Below, piece by piece: positions 28,580 through 40,426 of a stretch of 64,000 nt of DNA. Position 1 is the stretch's first letter; every line of letters starts with the position of its first letter. The DNA lies in contig OZ038453.1 in assembly GCA_964036195.1 (NCBI GenBank), positions 62,001 through 126,000 of the forward strand, given 5' to 3'. The translations under genes were made by a program, and so were the position numbers. Under the pieces are notes generated by a model. It made no database searches and was not told where the DNA came from. It saw only the letters and a list, made by a program, of their open reading frames with translations. Source of the DNA: Sphaerolaimus hirsutus (Eukaryota > Nematoda > Chromadorea > Monhysterida > Sphaerolaimidae).

Positions 28580-30081
28580 CAGCGGTATACCGACGATGGC
28601 GTAGAGCATTGTTAGAATTCTGCCCGCAGGTGTTTGCGTATATAAATGGCCGTAACCTGTAAACAGTGATGATTTTTGAGTTTGTATACTCAGGGACGTA
28701 CGCAGGATTTTTGAGCGGGGGGCGGATTGTATACGGAGCCCGGCGAACGGGGGGGGCGGCGCCCCCCCCCCCCTAAAATTTGGCCCTATAGTAAGGAATG
28801 GAGCCATGGCGCTGGCGCCAGTTGTAGGCGCCAGCGCCATGGCAGTATTGGCGTTCGCGCTGGCACCAACGTATACTATATAGGTAAATATCTATTAAGA
28901 CCTATATATAGTTACTATGACCACGTTGGGCACTTTTTTATGCCGTTTGGACTCCTGAAACTATACATTAAACAGCGGGGTGGGGTTTGCGGGCTTCCGC
29001 GGGAAAATTTTTCGCGGAAAAAGTTAATCAAGGGTGGGGGGGGAGTTGTGTTTCCTAACCTGGCTCACAGGGGGGGGGGGGTTATTCCAGGGGGGACTTA
29101 TTCGAGAATTATTCGTTGACGCATCTCTGTGGTCATTGCTGCACTAACGAACTAACCTATAGTAGTCACAATTGTCTGCGAGTACAGCATGGCGCTTAAA
29201 AAGTCCCATTTCATTTTCTTTTCCGACGATTTTATTCCCAGTTGTCGTTCGTATAGATCCAATTTCGCGTGCATTAGTTGCCTGATTTCCTCCGACTGCT
29301 CAGTGTTGATGAAAAATAGATATTTCGTGTTGTTGAATAATTTCGGCAATAAATGTTGCTCGATGAAAAGGCTGCGATTTTTGATAATCGCCTGTTTCCA
29401 ATTTTGTTCCATCACCTCCTCCGCCCCTTGTTCGGTGTACCAGAAAATGAGGCCTCCTGCGGGATCAAAGCGCAAAAAGTGTCATGGCGCTGTTCTGGTG
29501 CCACTCCAGGTGTCAACATCTTGCCCAATTTTTTTGCATTTTTCCGAAAAATGTCAAATTTGGCACTTTGCCATATGGGCACATGAGGTCAAAAAAATTA
29601 TGGAAAATTATGAAAAATGTGCGGAATAGCCCCAGATGACGTTTCCGGGCCTAACTCAAAATTTTCATATTTTGGACTTGTTGACTTATAGAATTGGATG
29701 CTTCAACTACAAGTCTTCACATTATCTGCAAATCGGCATGTGTGTAGTGCATGCTTAACTAGGGAGCACACTTCACTGGCTTCTTTTGCAGATATGGAAC
29801 TTTATTCCGGAGTTCTGGACTTTATCACTGAATTTTTTTTGTCAACACACGAAACCGTGTAATTGCAACTTTACCAAAATCTCCCATGCAAAACTGACCC
29901 AACATAATATAGGCAGCAAGGATGAGTATGAGCATGATGTGCTTGCCGCCGTAGTTGTGGTAGGTGTGCTTCAAGATGCGCACCCAGCGGGGCGTCGGCT
30001 GTTTCAGGCTGTGTTTCACGTGTTCACTCGCGTTCCGGCCCATTTCCTGAAATGGCACCAGTGTTTCATTGCGGGTCAGGC
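28580..30081 (-). CDS. second copy of K2P exons A-C (partial)
   Basis: Exons on the minus strand are 30081-29899 (A), 29456-29157 (B) and 28656-28580 (C), the same lengths as in the left arm and with the same encoded residues. The substitutions I found in exons A and C are silent, whereas introns differ by indels and substitutions. Exon C is again followed by GCAAAAC. Exons D-F would lie on the far side of the N gap in this orientation and are absent, so this is an allele or duplicate truncated by the assembly. Confidence 0.88.
28689..29025. mobile_element. C-run MITE CAGGGACGTACGCAGG, right arm only
   Basis: CAGGGACGTACGCAGGATTT opens a block with G and C runs and a GGCGCCAGTTGTAGGCGCCA patch. 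The far end is not clear. It replaces the 2.8-kb nested block found here in the left arm. Confidence 0.5.
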
Positions 30082-30197
30082 CTATATGCATGTAAACCCA
30101 TTATAGACACATTATACCCGCAGGGGTAAGTAAGGGGTGGGTAATCCCACCCCAAACCATCTAGCTATCTATCTTTACCAGAGACAAATTTTTTGGT

Positions 30198-30625
30198 TAC
30201 TGTATTACCTTGAAATACCCCCCATGGGGGTTTATTATTTCAGCAGCAAAATTTGAGGGGGGTTAATTCGAGGGGGGGTTATTATTTTGTCAGAAACTTT
30301 CGTAAGGATCGTAGTAAATAGTGGGCATTTGCATACCCAAAGCAGGTAATAAAGGTGTCCAAACAGTATATATTTGGACATAAAAACGTAGATAGCTACA
30401 CAAACTACTCTAAATATGTGTAGCTGCAATGCAAATTAACAGTAATATACATCATGTACATTGCATACATGACGTATTTATTATGTACATGACGTACATC
30501 ATTCCGATGTGGGGTGGGTATATTGAGGGGGGGTTTATTATTTCCCCAGCCCATTTTGAGGGGGGTTTATTCGAGGGGGGGGGGGCAATTCAAGGGGGGG
30601 GGGGAAATTTCGAGGTAATACGGTA
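30198..30625. mobile_element. right-arm copy of the 18749-19191 MITE
   Basis: The ends are TACTGTATTACCTTGAAATA and TTTCGAGGTAATACGGTA. It is orthologous in position to 18749-19191, so this insertion predates the split between the arms. Confidence 0.75.
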
Positions 30626-31272
30626 TTTTCTCCTGAACAGCCCCTCCCCCACAAATTGCCTAGCTATCTAGCTATCTGGAGCACTTTTGAGCAATTTTTA
30701 CCCTAATTTTCACCCAAATTATAGATCTATTGACTAGCTAATAGCTAATTGAAAGTAGCTAATTTTCATACTTTGTGTGGATTTTCACCTTTAAAATCAC
30801 TAGATAATGTGTTTTATTGCATATTTTCAGCACGCCGGGTATAGTTAAATGCGTGCCGGTTCTAGATGCATAATGGGTTTACATGGGTAATGGCACAGGG
30901 CTTTTCATCACTGCACAAGTTTGTTTACACCTTTTCAGGCACTGAAGTGTGAATTTGATTTTTGACACATTGTTTCCTGGCTATCTCTTAGTGATGTTAT
31001 GGCACCAAGCCTGATCATATGTATGCTAGATATTCTGATGGAAAAAGTAACTCCTCCCATCGAATAACCCCCTCTCAGCTAAAAAGTCTGACAAAAATAA
31101 CTCTCTCCGAGGATTTAGTGTAAGTAAAATTCAATAAAAAGCAAGTTTATTGCTGTGATTACCTCCTTCACAACAGGGCTATATTTCCAAGTGGTCGATA
31201 TCCATTTCTTGTCAACCATGCTCAATTGTTGTATTTTTGTTTGAAAACAAGATATTTAGCCAATATCAGAGG

Positions 31273-31721
31273 CAGGGACGTATCCAGGATTTTTGAGCGG
31301 GGGGGGGCTGCTTGTTTACGGAACCCGGCGAGCGGGGGGGGCTCAGCCCCCCCCCCTAAAATTTTCCCTATATAGGGACGGAAAGGCGTTTTGGCGCTGA
31401 CGCCATACAAAGGCGCCACGCTATGGCGCTATTGGCGTTGGCGCCAGCGCCAGGAGCCGCTTTATATGTATGTAAATATGCATACATATGCAGCGAAAGT
31501 TGCAGAAATAAATTCATTTCCAAGGATATTGGTTTACATGGAGCGATCCGTTGACAATACTATGCATGGGGAAGAAATTGCGCGCTTGCGCGCAAAATTT
31601 TTAAGAAACACCAAAAAATATATAGTAAAAGTTGCATTTTCCGGGACTTTTTAGGTCTCACCCCGGGAAGGGGGGGGGGCTGCAGCCCCCCCCCCCCGCC
31701 CCCCCCCTGGATACGTCCTTG
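31273..31721. mobile_element. hAT-like MITE with ATCAGAGG duplication
   Basis: It is 449 bp with ends CAGGGACGTATCCAGG and CCTGGATACGTCCTTG, flanked by ATCAGAGG at 31265-31272 and 31722-31729. The left arm (near 18090) has a single ATCAGAGG, the empty site. The interior has a GGCGCCAGCGCCA patch and GCGCGCTTGCGCGC. Confidence 0.85.
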
Positions 31722-31840
31722 ATCAGAGGGTATGAAGGGGGGGGGGGTCCCCCCAAACCGCCCAGCTATCTATCCATCCCATATGCTAAATTTTGGGCTA
31801 CTTTCCCCTAACCCCCCCCCCCCCCCCAATTGACCAGCTA

Positions 31841-32106
31841 CAGTGCACGCAGAAATTCCTTTTTTTTATTTATTTTTCGGCCGCATAAACAACGAGACAT
31901 CGACTCCGCCCACTCGCGCCCGTCTAAAGATTCTAAAGATTTGCCCGTCCGCGCAGGCGCCTATTTTCAACGTTTTTCCCATACAAACTTGTGTGATTTT
32001 AGTAAACTTGGAATTTGTGCGCTAGTGCCGCTAGGGTGCGAATGACTACACTAGCGACACAAGCGAACAAAAGAGAAAATGCAAACCAAAATATCTGCGT
32101 GCACTG
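31841..32106. mobile_element. TA-flanked MITE CAGTGCACGCAGA
   Basis: It is 266 bp with ends CAGTGCACGCAGAAATTCC and ATATCTGCGTGCACTG between TA dinucleotides, a Tc1/mariner-like arrangement. It is absent from the left arm. Two open frames of 60-71 codons inside are taken as chance. Confidence 0.75.
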
Positions 32107-32629
32107 TATGTACCTATCTGGAGCGATTTTTGAGAAACTATACCCCACTTTTCGCTCTTAATCGCTATTTTTCATACATTTTTACCCCCAAAATCACTAG
32201 TTCATGTGTCTAAACAGCTTATTTTCAGTCATTTTTTGTGCTATATGTGCTTATATGCCCATTTTTAGCCATCTTTCACCTACTTTTAGCGATTTTTCTC
32301 CAATTTTATTCCTTATACACCTTGAAAAAGACCATATCGAAACCCCGAAGCCCCCTGAACCCCCTCACATTTTTCTAGCTATCTATTTATCTATCCCGGA
32401 GGCCGCTCAGCTATCTATCCAACCTCCCTGAGGGTCAAAATCTAGAATACCCACGCAAATATAAAAAGAGAACCTGTAGATTTCACAACATTTTCACTTA
32501 GAAAAATATGTCGACATTCATGACTGACTAAAACTAGTGTTTCTTTGGTATCAAATGGTGCATGTGCTCATTCGATTTGAACGCCTAATGCAATAAATGC
32601 ATGCAGTGTCGATTTGATAGTCACCATCA

Positions 32630-32930
32630 GGGTTAGTTTTAGAAAAATTATTTTTACTAAAATTGAAGTAAAATTGTAAAAAATTGTATTTTATTTTTAT
32701 TTTATTCTTCAATTTTCCATTTTTTTATTTTTTATTTTTGGTTCGTGACCAGGATTGGTTTTAGTAAAATCATTTTTACAGAATTGTAGTAAAATTGTAT
32801 AAAATTTATATTTTATTTTAATTTTATTCATGTTTCATTTCATTTTAATTTTATTCATGTTTCATTTTATTTTGTTTTATTCATCAATTTTCCATTTTAT
32901 TTTTTCTGAGATTTTGCCAGCCCTGGTCAC
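32630..32930. mobile_element. right-arm copy of the AT-rich MITE
   Basis: It carries AATTTTATTCATGTTTCATT repeats and ends in TCTGAGATTTTGCCAGCCCT, matching 5044-5345 in reverse. Confidence 0.45.
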
Positions 32931-33499
32931 CATCAATGGAATTTGGGCCATGCATAAACGTGCAGCCATCTTCAAGCGTTACAATTTATGTGCAAGGATT
33001 TTTGGTGGGGATTGTATACGGGGGGTAGCTCCCCTTAAAATTTAGCACTCATAAACATGGTATGGATCTACGGCGCTGACACCATTTGTAAATATGTGGC
33101 ACGCCATGGCATGATCGGCATTGGCGCCTGTGTCCACTAATTAAAAAATTAAGGTCAATTTTGGAAAGGTGCTGCGATTTTTTCAAAAAATCGCTTAAAA
33201 AAAAACAACATCCAAAATTTGAAAAAATGCCCTTGTAAAAATATGCCGCCAACCCCATCCACAACGCACCCTGGTAACATTCCTCATGTGGGCGGTTCCA
33301 TGTCTGAAACTCTGTCTCAATCTCCTGGCACTGCCCGCCCTGCCAACTGTGGCATTTCTGCCTCTGTGAAAGCTCTGTGGGGCCCGATTCAAGGGGGGTA
33401 CTCTGGAGTTTTGGGGGTGCCCGGGACCCCCCTTGGTGCACTCGGGGGTGAAGGGGGGTGGCGAGCTGGGGGGTATGTTTGTGTCAGGATTGTGCAGAA

Positions 33500-34545
33500 A
33501 TCTAGTGGAAAGAAATAGTAAAATATTCCTTGAGTTTTCAAAATTCAAAAACAATGAAACAAAAATACGAAAACTATTTTTGGAGAAAAGTATTTAAGAA
33601 AAAAAACTTTTTCCGGTGGTTTTACTATCCTTAGTCACATTAGCATCAGTACTCAGGTTCTATTAATTCATTTCAACCAAGAATACAAAGAAATGAGAAC
33701 ATTTCTGAATGAGAACACAGAAAAATTTCTGAATTTGTTTTGGAATGTTTTCTAGAAACAAGATTTTAAGCATTTTTCTAGTGGTGAAATAAAAAAAGAA
33801 AAGCCTAAAATATTCGAATATGTTCTGTTGCCACCACTAGTAATACACACACAAACTTTAACATCCTTCAAGTAATTATTTGAATATCACCCAAAGTAAC
33901 CCTTCAAGTCATTTCAAACCAAACCCACAAAGAACAACTCACCACGCATCAGTGTTTTCCAATTGTGTTCGTTTTCCAAGCTGCCCATGTAACATGTGCT
34001 CGGTTTCCAAGCCAGATTCTTGTGGAGGGAAAATGTGTTCCCTACTTGCATCCATGTTATTTTTTTTTGTGGAATTTTTTAAAGAGAAATTGGGTGGATT
34101 AAAGTTTTAATGATGACTGCTCGAAAAAGATCCCTGCAGAATAAATGCTTTTAAAATATGGCTAATGTGTTTTATCAGAACACAAGGAAAGTTTCATTTT
34201 CACAGTAACAAAAATGTGTAGGGCCAATTCCACCATTTTCAAGTCACAACCTGAGTTACACAAACAATGAGATGTTGGACGACTTTTGGTTTTTACTTGA
34301 CGATATTTTTCCACTTACTTGTGTTGTCCCTTGACTTGACAATAGTCCTAATTTTAAAGCTTTAGTGCAGGATGTCATTTTAGAACATTTTCATAAGTTG
34401 ATGTGTTTATGGGGTAAATTCCGCAAAAAGTTAATTGAAATGCGAAATTCCCACTTTTTAATTTCATTTCTCATTTCACTTCTTACTTTTCCTCATGTGG
34501 AATTGGCACCCGGTCAAGAGCCAGAAACCTTGTTGGTATTTGTGG
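33500..34545. other. AT-rich spacer, right-arm equivalent of 3431-4461
   Basis: No gene, inverted ends or RNA gene was seen. It differs from the left copy by small indels throughout. Confidence 0.4.
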
Positions 34546-35182
34546 CGACTAATTCTAAAAGTCGACAAGTGCACAAAATGCGATTTTGAGTAAATCGCAT
34601 TTTACGTTTCATTTTTGATTCCAGGTCCGTGGTGCGTGTCCAAATGGGGTCCTCTCATGCGCAACATTAAGTTCCAAATGTTAACAATAAAGTGTCAAAT
34701 TTTCAGCCTCTGCTCTCAACGTATACCTATATGAAAAATTGGGTGTCCATAAAATTCTACTAGGACAGAACTAAACTGTTTTGGGGAGGGAAATGGACTT
34801 GTTGACTTCTTGCACTCAGAACATTTTTGTTCCCGGGGAGGAAGCGGGCGCCTTATGGGAAATTTATCGACTTGTTGACTTTTAGAAATCGGTGTCCATG
34901 ATAGACTTATCACATTTCTTGCGTTTTCTCCATAAAAAAGGATGCGGAACGTGGACTTGTCGACTTTTAACCCAAAACTAAGTGGACTTGTCGACTTCTT
35001 ACCCAATTTTTTTGCATTTTTTCCCAAAAATGACAAATTTGGCACTTTGCCATATGGGCATGTGAGATCAAAAAATTATGGAAAATAATGAAAAGTGTGC
35101 GGGAGTAGCCCTAGATGACGTTTCCGGCCTAACTCAAAATTTTCATATTTTGGACTTGTCGACTTTAAGAATTGGACGCCTC
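34545..35182. mobile_element. right-arm copy of the GTCGACAAGTCC MITE
   Basis: It is orthologous to 2796-3430, with multiple GTCGAC words. Its ends are GGCGACTAATTC-like and GAATTGGACGCCTC. Confidence 0.65.
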
Positions 35183-36152
35183 ATTTGTATTTTGCAATGC
35201 ATTCACCATTCGAAATCGTTGTTATTGCACATGGGTGACACCAAAGTTGACATTCTGTGAAACACTTTAAATGACAATCTTTCAGCTGCCGGATTCCATA
35301 GATACATCACACGTAAAAGAAACAGTGGCCGAACTTGTCCAATGATTGGAGAACATAGGAAATCGTAACAGTATTTAACAAGTGGTTCGAACGCTTCTCA
35401 CGTCAACTCAAGTGCCTTACAATTTATTTTCAGGTTACCACTTTTCTTGCCACTTGTCCACTAGCAGAATAAACAGGGGCCACTCCCAGACCCTGTAAAA
35501 AGCCCTGTAAATGTCAAATGTCATGCAAAGTGTCAAAAGTCATGGAAAACTTGGTTGCCATGTTGCATTTTGCATGACTTTTGCTTTTTTGCATGGCATT
35601 TGACATTTTACAGGGCTTTTTACAGGGTCTGGGAGTGGCACCGTGAGATATGAAACTACCTTCAAAACTGCAACCTCTTAAACAAGCATGAAATGGACCG
35701 AAAGCATGAACATAAGCACGCAAACATGGCACATATGGCGATGGCAAACCCTCTGGCAAGTTTAAAATTTTGGTGTTTTTTTCTGAAATGACTTTTCGAA
35801 TTTCAAGCTTTTTTTCCAAAAATAGTTTTCGAATTTTTGTATTTTTCCATTGAATTATTGCATTTTCGATTTTATGTTCAAAATAGTTGTTTTGCAGCCT
35901 TCCAAGCTGTTTCCGCAGACCCAATTGACAATCTTCCTTTTGTCACTATCAATATACCCTAAATCCTCGAATATGACCTCAGGGGAGTTATTTTTTCGTC
36001 AGACGTTTTTTTTGGGGGGAGTTATTCGAGGTGGGGAGTTATTTTTTCCTCACCTCGTAAACGGGGGTGAGTTTTTCAAGGGGGAGTTTTTCGAGGGGGG
36101 TCTTATTCGAGGATTTGCGGTACATGTAAAATTGATGTTTTGAAGGTTTTGT

Positions 36153-36403
36153 TTATGCACTGTGCCAAAAAGTACTGGAAAAATAGGAAATTTTCGATTC
36201 GCAAATGCGCATTATCGTTTGCCATCGTTCAAGGCGGTACATCAGCCAGCGGCGGCACATTGGCATCTGGGGAATCGGGCATTCTGCTCTGCCGTGATTC
36301 ATATCGCACTTGGCCACAATGTGACACGCCAAATTGGGATGCGGCCCAAGTCTGGTATACTCGGTCGACATCGCACTGGCTATGCAAAGCTACCGTAACC
36401 CAT
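36153..36403 (-). pseudogene. frameshifted right-arm copy of the ZP-like exon
   Basis: This is the counterpart of 1567-1834. Compared with the left arm it has an inserted base early in the exon (left TATACCGACTT, right TATACCAGACTT). It also has a Cys-to-Gly change in the NHC motif and a short in-frame loss near the C-terminus. The frame is therefore broken unless an acceptor created by the inserted base (ATACCAG) is used. It may be a null allele or a decayed duplicate. Confidence 0.35.
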
Positions 36404-36777
36404 CTGAATGATGGACCAGACATTTTACTGTCTTTTCATCATAGTATTTTGTTTTTATATGGAATGGTAAGTTACGAACTTTACCACAAGATTTTATTCA
36501 TTAAATTATGGTAGGATTCTGCGCATACCTTGCCTAGTTTAGCTGATAAATTGACTAGGCTGCGTTTCATTCGAAATACATTTGGTCCTCTGGGTAAAAT
36601 TGGGTGCATTTTAGGGTCAATTTTACAAATGATAAGAGAGATAAATCAATTGAGCGGTCAATTGTAGGAGTGACAACAAGCAAAGATTTGAGCAAAAACA
36701 ACCTGCAGTTGTTTATACTCCGCTGACCGCATACTATGCATTTTTCTGAAGTAAACACTTCATTATGACGTCATCGT

Positions 36778-36996
36778 TACCGTAATTCCTCGAAATACCC
36801 CCAGGGGATTTATTATTTCGGCAGAAAATTTTCAGGGGGGGGTTATTCGAGTGGGTCTATTATTTCATACAGATATTCATTCATACAAATCACAAACCGC
36901 GGTATTAGTCGTGTACATTCTATTTACACTCAATTTTTGAGGGGGTATTCCGAGGGGTAGTTTATTCAAGGGGGGGTAATTCGAGGTAATACGGTA
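36778..36996. mobile_element. TACCGTAATTCCTCGAAATA MITE
   Basis: Ends TACCGTAATTCCTCGAAATA and TAATTCGAGGTAATACGGTA. The left arm contains only part of it (1048-1192) because another element interrupts it there. A further half-element with the word GTATTTCGAG lies at 37080-37134. Confidence 0.7.
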
Positions 36997-37429
36997 GTCC
37001 GTCTAGCTGCGATGGACATTGGCAGCAATTAATATTTACTTCATCTACATTGCATAAATAATGAAGCGTATTTCAGACGGGGAGTATTTCGAGGGGGGTG
37101 AAAACAAACGGGGGGTATTTCGAGAAAATACGGTACATGCGTTCTATTGTTCTTGTGTCATTGATCAAACACGCTCCAGATTTCCATCTCTGCCCCCTGG
37201 GTATCCAAGTGAAGCAGCATTTTAAAGTTTGGCATACTTGTAATTCCGTTGAATTTGTTTGATGTGCATCGCGAGAATTCTCATGTGTTTTTGGACATTG
37301 TTTCAATTCAAGTGGAAATATGGAAAACTGATAATTAGTCATAAATTCGAGGTGTTTGTATAATATTGACAGTTTGATATTGAGAAATGATGGGTATGAA
37401 TGAAGTTGAGGCTCATATTGAAGTTGAAG

Positions 37430-37735
37430 TCCAAAATATGCAATTTTTGAGTTAGGCTCGGAAACGTCAACTGGGGCTATTCCCGCACATTTTTCATAAT
37501 TTTCCATAAATTTTTTGACCTCACATGCCCATATGGCAAATTGCTAAATTTACATTTTTGGGGAAAAATGCCAAAAATTTGGGCAAGAAGTCGACAAGTC
37601 CACTTAATTTTTCGGCTAAAAGTCGACAAGTCCACCTCCCGCAGCCTTTTTTATGGGAAAAACGCAAGAAATGTGACAAGTCCATCATGGACACCGATTT
37701 CCAAAAGTCGACAAGTCCATAAATTTCCCATGGAC
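37430..37735. mobile_element. truncated GTCGACAAGTCC-family MITE
   Basis: It carries AAAGTCGACAAGTCCAC words and the internal TTTTTGACCTCACATGCCC shared with 2796-3430 and 41095-41725, but lacks the GAGGCGTC ends. Confidence 0.5.
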
Positions 37736-37793
37736 TGGCAATATGTATTCCGCATCGCAGTTGTGTAATGTGCTCTGAGTATGCATGTGGAAT

Positions 37794-38975
37794 AGGGTGT
37801 CAACAAAAACTTGTTTTGCGGAAAACAGAAACAGAAAAATTTTTACACTTGCCGGAAAATGGAAACGGAAATGGAAAAAAATTTGCACTAGCCAGAAAAC
37901 TGAAAACAGAAAAATGGAAGGCCAGAAAATGGAGATGGAAACAGAAACATTTGCTGAAATGATGCCAGAAACAGAAAAAAATTTGCAGAAATTTATCCAG
38001 AAATAAATTTTTTTTGCAGAAATCGTGCTAGAAAGAGAATTTTTTTACATAATTGAGAACCTGCATGCATGTTTAAACTCGGCGGACATGAAACGAATCA
38101 GCTTTCCTTGTTTCATGTACGAATAAGATATGTCTCGAGTTCAGATTCGAACGGACGGATTCCGTTCGGTTCACAGTTTTTTTTAACCGATTGAACTTCC
38201 AGATGTGAAAAATAAATAGATTAAGCACGGATATTGATATAAAGAGTCGGAAAGCTTGAAATCTCGCCCAAACAGTGCCTACGAATTCCTCCGGAAAAGT
38301 ACGAATGTGATAAATACCCGTATGTGAAGTTGGCACGCGTCCAGAATTAAACGAACGTAATTATACAAATGAGGGTGAAAGACGCAGAATTTACATTTGC
38401 GTCACTCATTATGACTGTGGAATGAAATTAAGCAACTAGAAATGATCGCAAATGGAGTCAACTAGTGTGTGGACCGCCATTTGCGATTATTTCCGGTCGA
38501 TTCGTTCCGCGAACATACAACCTACGTTTTTGTCTCTCATTCAACTGAAACGCAAGGAACTTGGACGTGTGCCAAGTTCACATCGTGAGCCCGATCGGAA
38601 GTTTATAGTGGCACTCGTACAAAAATACCTTAGACCATTGACTTCCATCATGTCCGCCGAGTTTACCAGTTTGGCTGACACAGTAAACAGAAAATTGAGC
38701 TGGAGAGTGATAAGAAGTTGGAAAAACAGAAAATTTAACCGGAAAATGGAAAAAAGGTGGAAAAACTGAAAATTTAGCTGGAAAACAGAAAATTGAACCG
38801 GAAAATGAAAAAAAAGGTGGAACAACTGAAAATTTAGCCGGAAAACAGAAAATGAGCCAGAAAAATGGAAACGGAAATGGGAAAAAATTAAGCATCCGGA
38901 AAATTGAAACGCAAACAAAAGAAAATTTCTTGTGAAAAGCGGAAACGGAAAACGGAAATGGAATGTTGACACCCT
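37794..38975. mobile_element. CGGAAAA-rich element with AGGGTGTCAAC ends
   Basis: The ends AGGGTGTCAAC and GTTGACACCCT flank about 1.2 kb dominated by GGAAAACAGAAA-type purine repeats on one strand. A separate element is inserted at about 38076-38661. AAT occurs on both sides, a possible 3-bp duplication. Related copies are at 49030-49535 and 61255-61796. Confidence 0.6.
38076..38661. mobile_element. nested element with ACTCGGCGGACATGA ends
   Basis: Inverted ends ACTCGGCGGACATGA and TCATGTCCGCCGAGT interrupt a site that is intact in the relative at 61560 (CATGTTTAGCAGTTTGG). TTA on both sides suggests a 3-bp duplication. The 105-codon open frame starting at 38452 shows no known domain. Confidence 0.55.
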
Positions 38976-38995
38976 AATGCGGAATATGTGTAGGT

Positions 38996-39205
38996 AGTGA
39001 TGGAATGGCGCCATGGCGCTGGCGCCATTTGAGGGCGCCAAAGGGCGCCGCGCCATGGCGCCATTGGCGCTTGGCGCCCTTTCTCTGTGGCGCCCCTGGC
39101 GCCTGGCGCCCACTTTCTGAAAGGCGCCATGGCGCCCTTGGCGCTTGGCGCCCTTTTCATGTGGCGCCCTTGGCGCCTGGCGCTCTGCTCTAAAAGGGCG
39201 CCAAA
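38996..39205. repeat. GGCGCC palindrome array 1
   Basis: Dense GGCGCC palindromes, many within GGCGCCATGGCGCC or TGGCGCTTGGCGCC, separated by 4-15 bp. The left edge TAGTGATGGAA matches the terminus of other arrays. Long overlapping open frames on both strands are a by-product of the composition. Confidence 0.75.
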
Positions 39206-39660
39206 ATGGCGCCAGCATAGTTTCAAGGTGACCGTCTGTAGATAATCGAAATTCGTCATAAAAATGGACGAAATGGTGCTATGGATGGAATTTTTTTCGT
39301 ACAACGGGTTCATCAGACGCGCCTGACCGATCAGAAGCTGATAATGATGAACCGTTGAACTTGCAAACCCATGAATCAATAGATTAAATTGTTGTATTTC
39401 TGTTTTTGTGCATTTCAAGAAAACATTTGCGAGCAGAAATGGTGCTATATGAAATGAATGAATGTTTTGTAAAATGACAATTTTCATCGTGTTTGAATTG
39501 AATGTCACGTGGGGGTGGGATTTTATGCTCAACTTTTTGTCTCATTAGTCTAATTTTTGATGATTACATCCTGGAAAACGTGAATAAAGACGTGAATGTG
39601 TGAATTAGAGGGCTATAAAAAATTTTTTTAGCACACTCGGGGTGCTGTACACACATATTT
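39206..39660. other. spacer between two GGCGCC arrays
   Basis: AT-rich sequence with no inverted ends or recognisable coding exon. Open frames on the minus strand extend from the arrays and are not supported. Confidence 0.35.
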
Positions 39661-39662
39661 AG

Positions 39663-39896
39663 CCTGGCGCCCTTGGCGCCTGGCGCCCTATTCTTCAATT
39701 GGCGCCCTTGGCGCTTGGCGCCCTCTTTCTGTGGCGCCCTTGGCGCCTGGCGCCCACTTTCCGAATGGCGCCATGGCGCCCTTGGCGCCTGGCGCCCTTT
39801 TTCTGTGGCGCCCTTGGCGCTTGGCGCCCAGTTTCCGAATGGCGCCATGGCGCCATTGGCGCCTGGCGCCCTTTTTTCTGGCGCTTTTCCATCACT
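39663..39896. repeat. GGCGCC palindrome array 2
   Basis: The same composition as the array at 38996. The right edge GGCGCTTTTCCATCACTA is the inverted form of TAGTGATGGAAAA, so the array is the body of a terminal-inverted-repeat element. Confidence 0.75.
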
Positions 39897-40299
39897 ATGT
39901 GTAGGTAATGAAAACTCCAGTTTGCATTCATCGTTTATTAGGTAAGTTGCTGTAGCGGTGCAGTTGCGAGGCTGGTAGAGCGGCAAACATAAAGGGGTAA
40001 ATCGGGCTACACGACATAGACATTTTCCCACGCCAATGTAATTGAACATGGCTATGTATTTTTTGGATGCCCCTCAAACTCGCCAAAGGAACGAGCAAGC
40101 CAATGTGAATGAACACGTCAATAAAATCGAAGATATACAGTATATTCATATGTTGTAGCTGCCATAGGCTAATATGCTTTTTTATGTTCGTTTCACGCAC
40201 TGCACTGCACTGCATTTGCGGACCAAACGTCGCTTTATTTGATCTGTCTGACTTCATTGATTTTTTAAAAATTCACCCAGCATCTTTTCCACTTGTCAC
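39897..40299. other. AT-rich spacer, nothing recognised
   Basis: No inverted ends, gene or RNA feature was seen. Confidence 0.35.
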
Positions 40300-40426
40300 A
40301 TAGGGGAGGGGGTATTGAAGTGGGGGATTATTCAAGAAGGAGTTGTTTTTCTCACTGGGCTAACAGGGGGGGTTATTCAACTGAGGGAGTTATTCAAGGG
40401 GAGTCTTATTCGAGGACATATGGTAC
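40300..40426. mobile_element. truncated TATTCAAG/TATTCGAG MITE
   Basis: GGTATTGAAGTGGGGG through GTCTTATTCGAGGACATATGGTA is the right half of a TCGAATAA-type element. Its left half was not found. Confidence 0.45.

Larger units (their letters stand above)
28165..36926 (-). repeat. right arm of the inverted repeat
   Basis: This is the reverse-complement copy of the left arm, with its own private insertions: the hAT-like MITE 31273-31721 (8-bp duplication), the TA-flanked MITE 31841-32106, and a block at 28689-29025. It keeps the empty BEL target near 32330. At its inner edge the arm runs straight into a partial hAT-like element that is cut by the N gap. At its outer edge it passes into a TACCGTAATT MITE that the left arm also starts. 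Confidence 0.92.

Noticed and set aside
38541-40049. Long minus-strand open frames of 161-225 codons around 38.5-40.0 kb
   Set aside because: They run through GGCGCC arrays and CGGAAAA repeats, read as Arg/Ala/Gly or Phe/Pro strings in several frames at once, and have no domain. Composition explains them.
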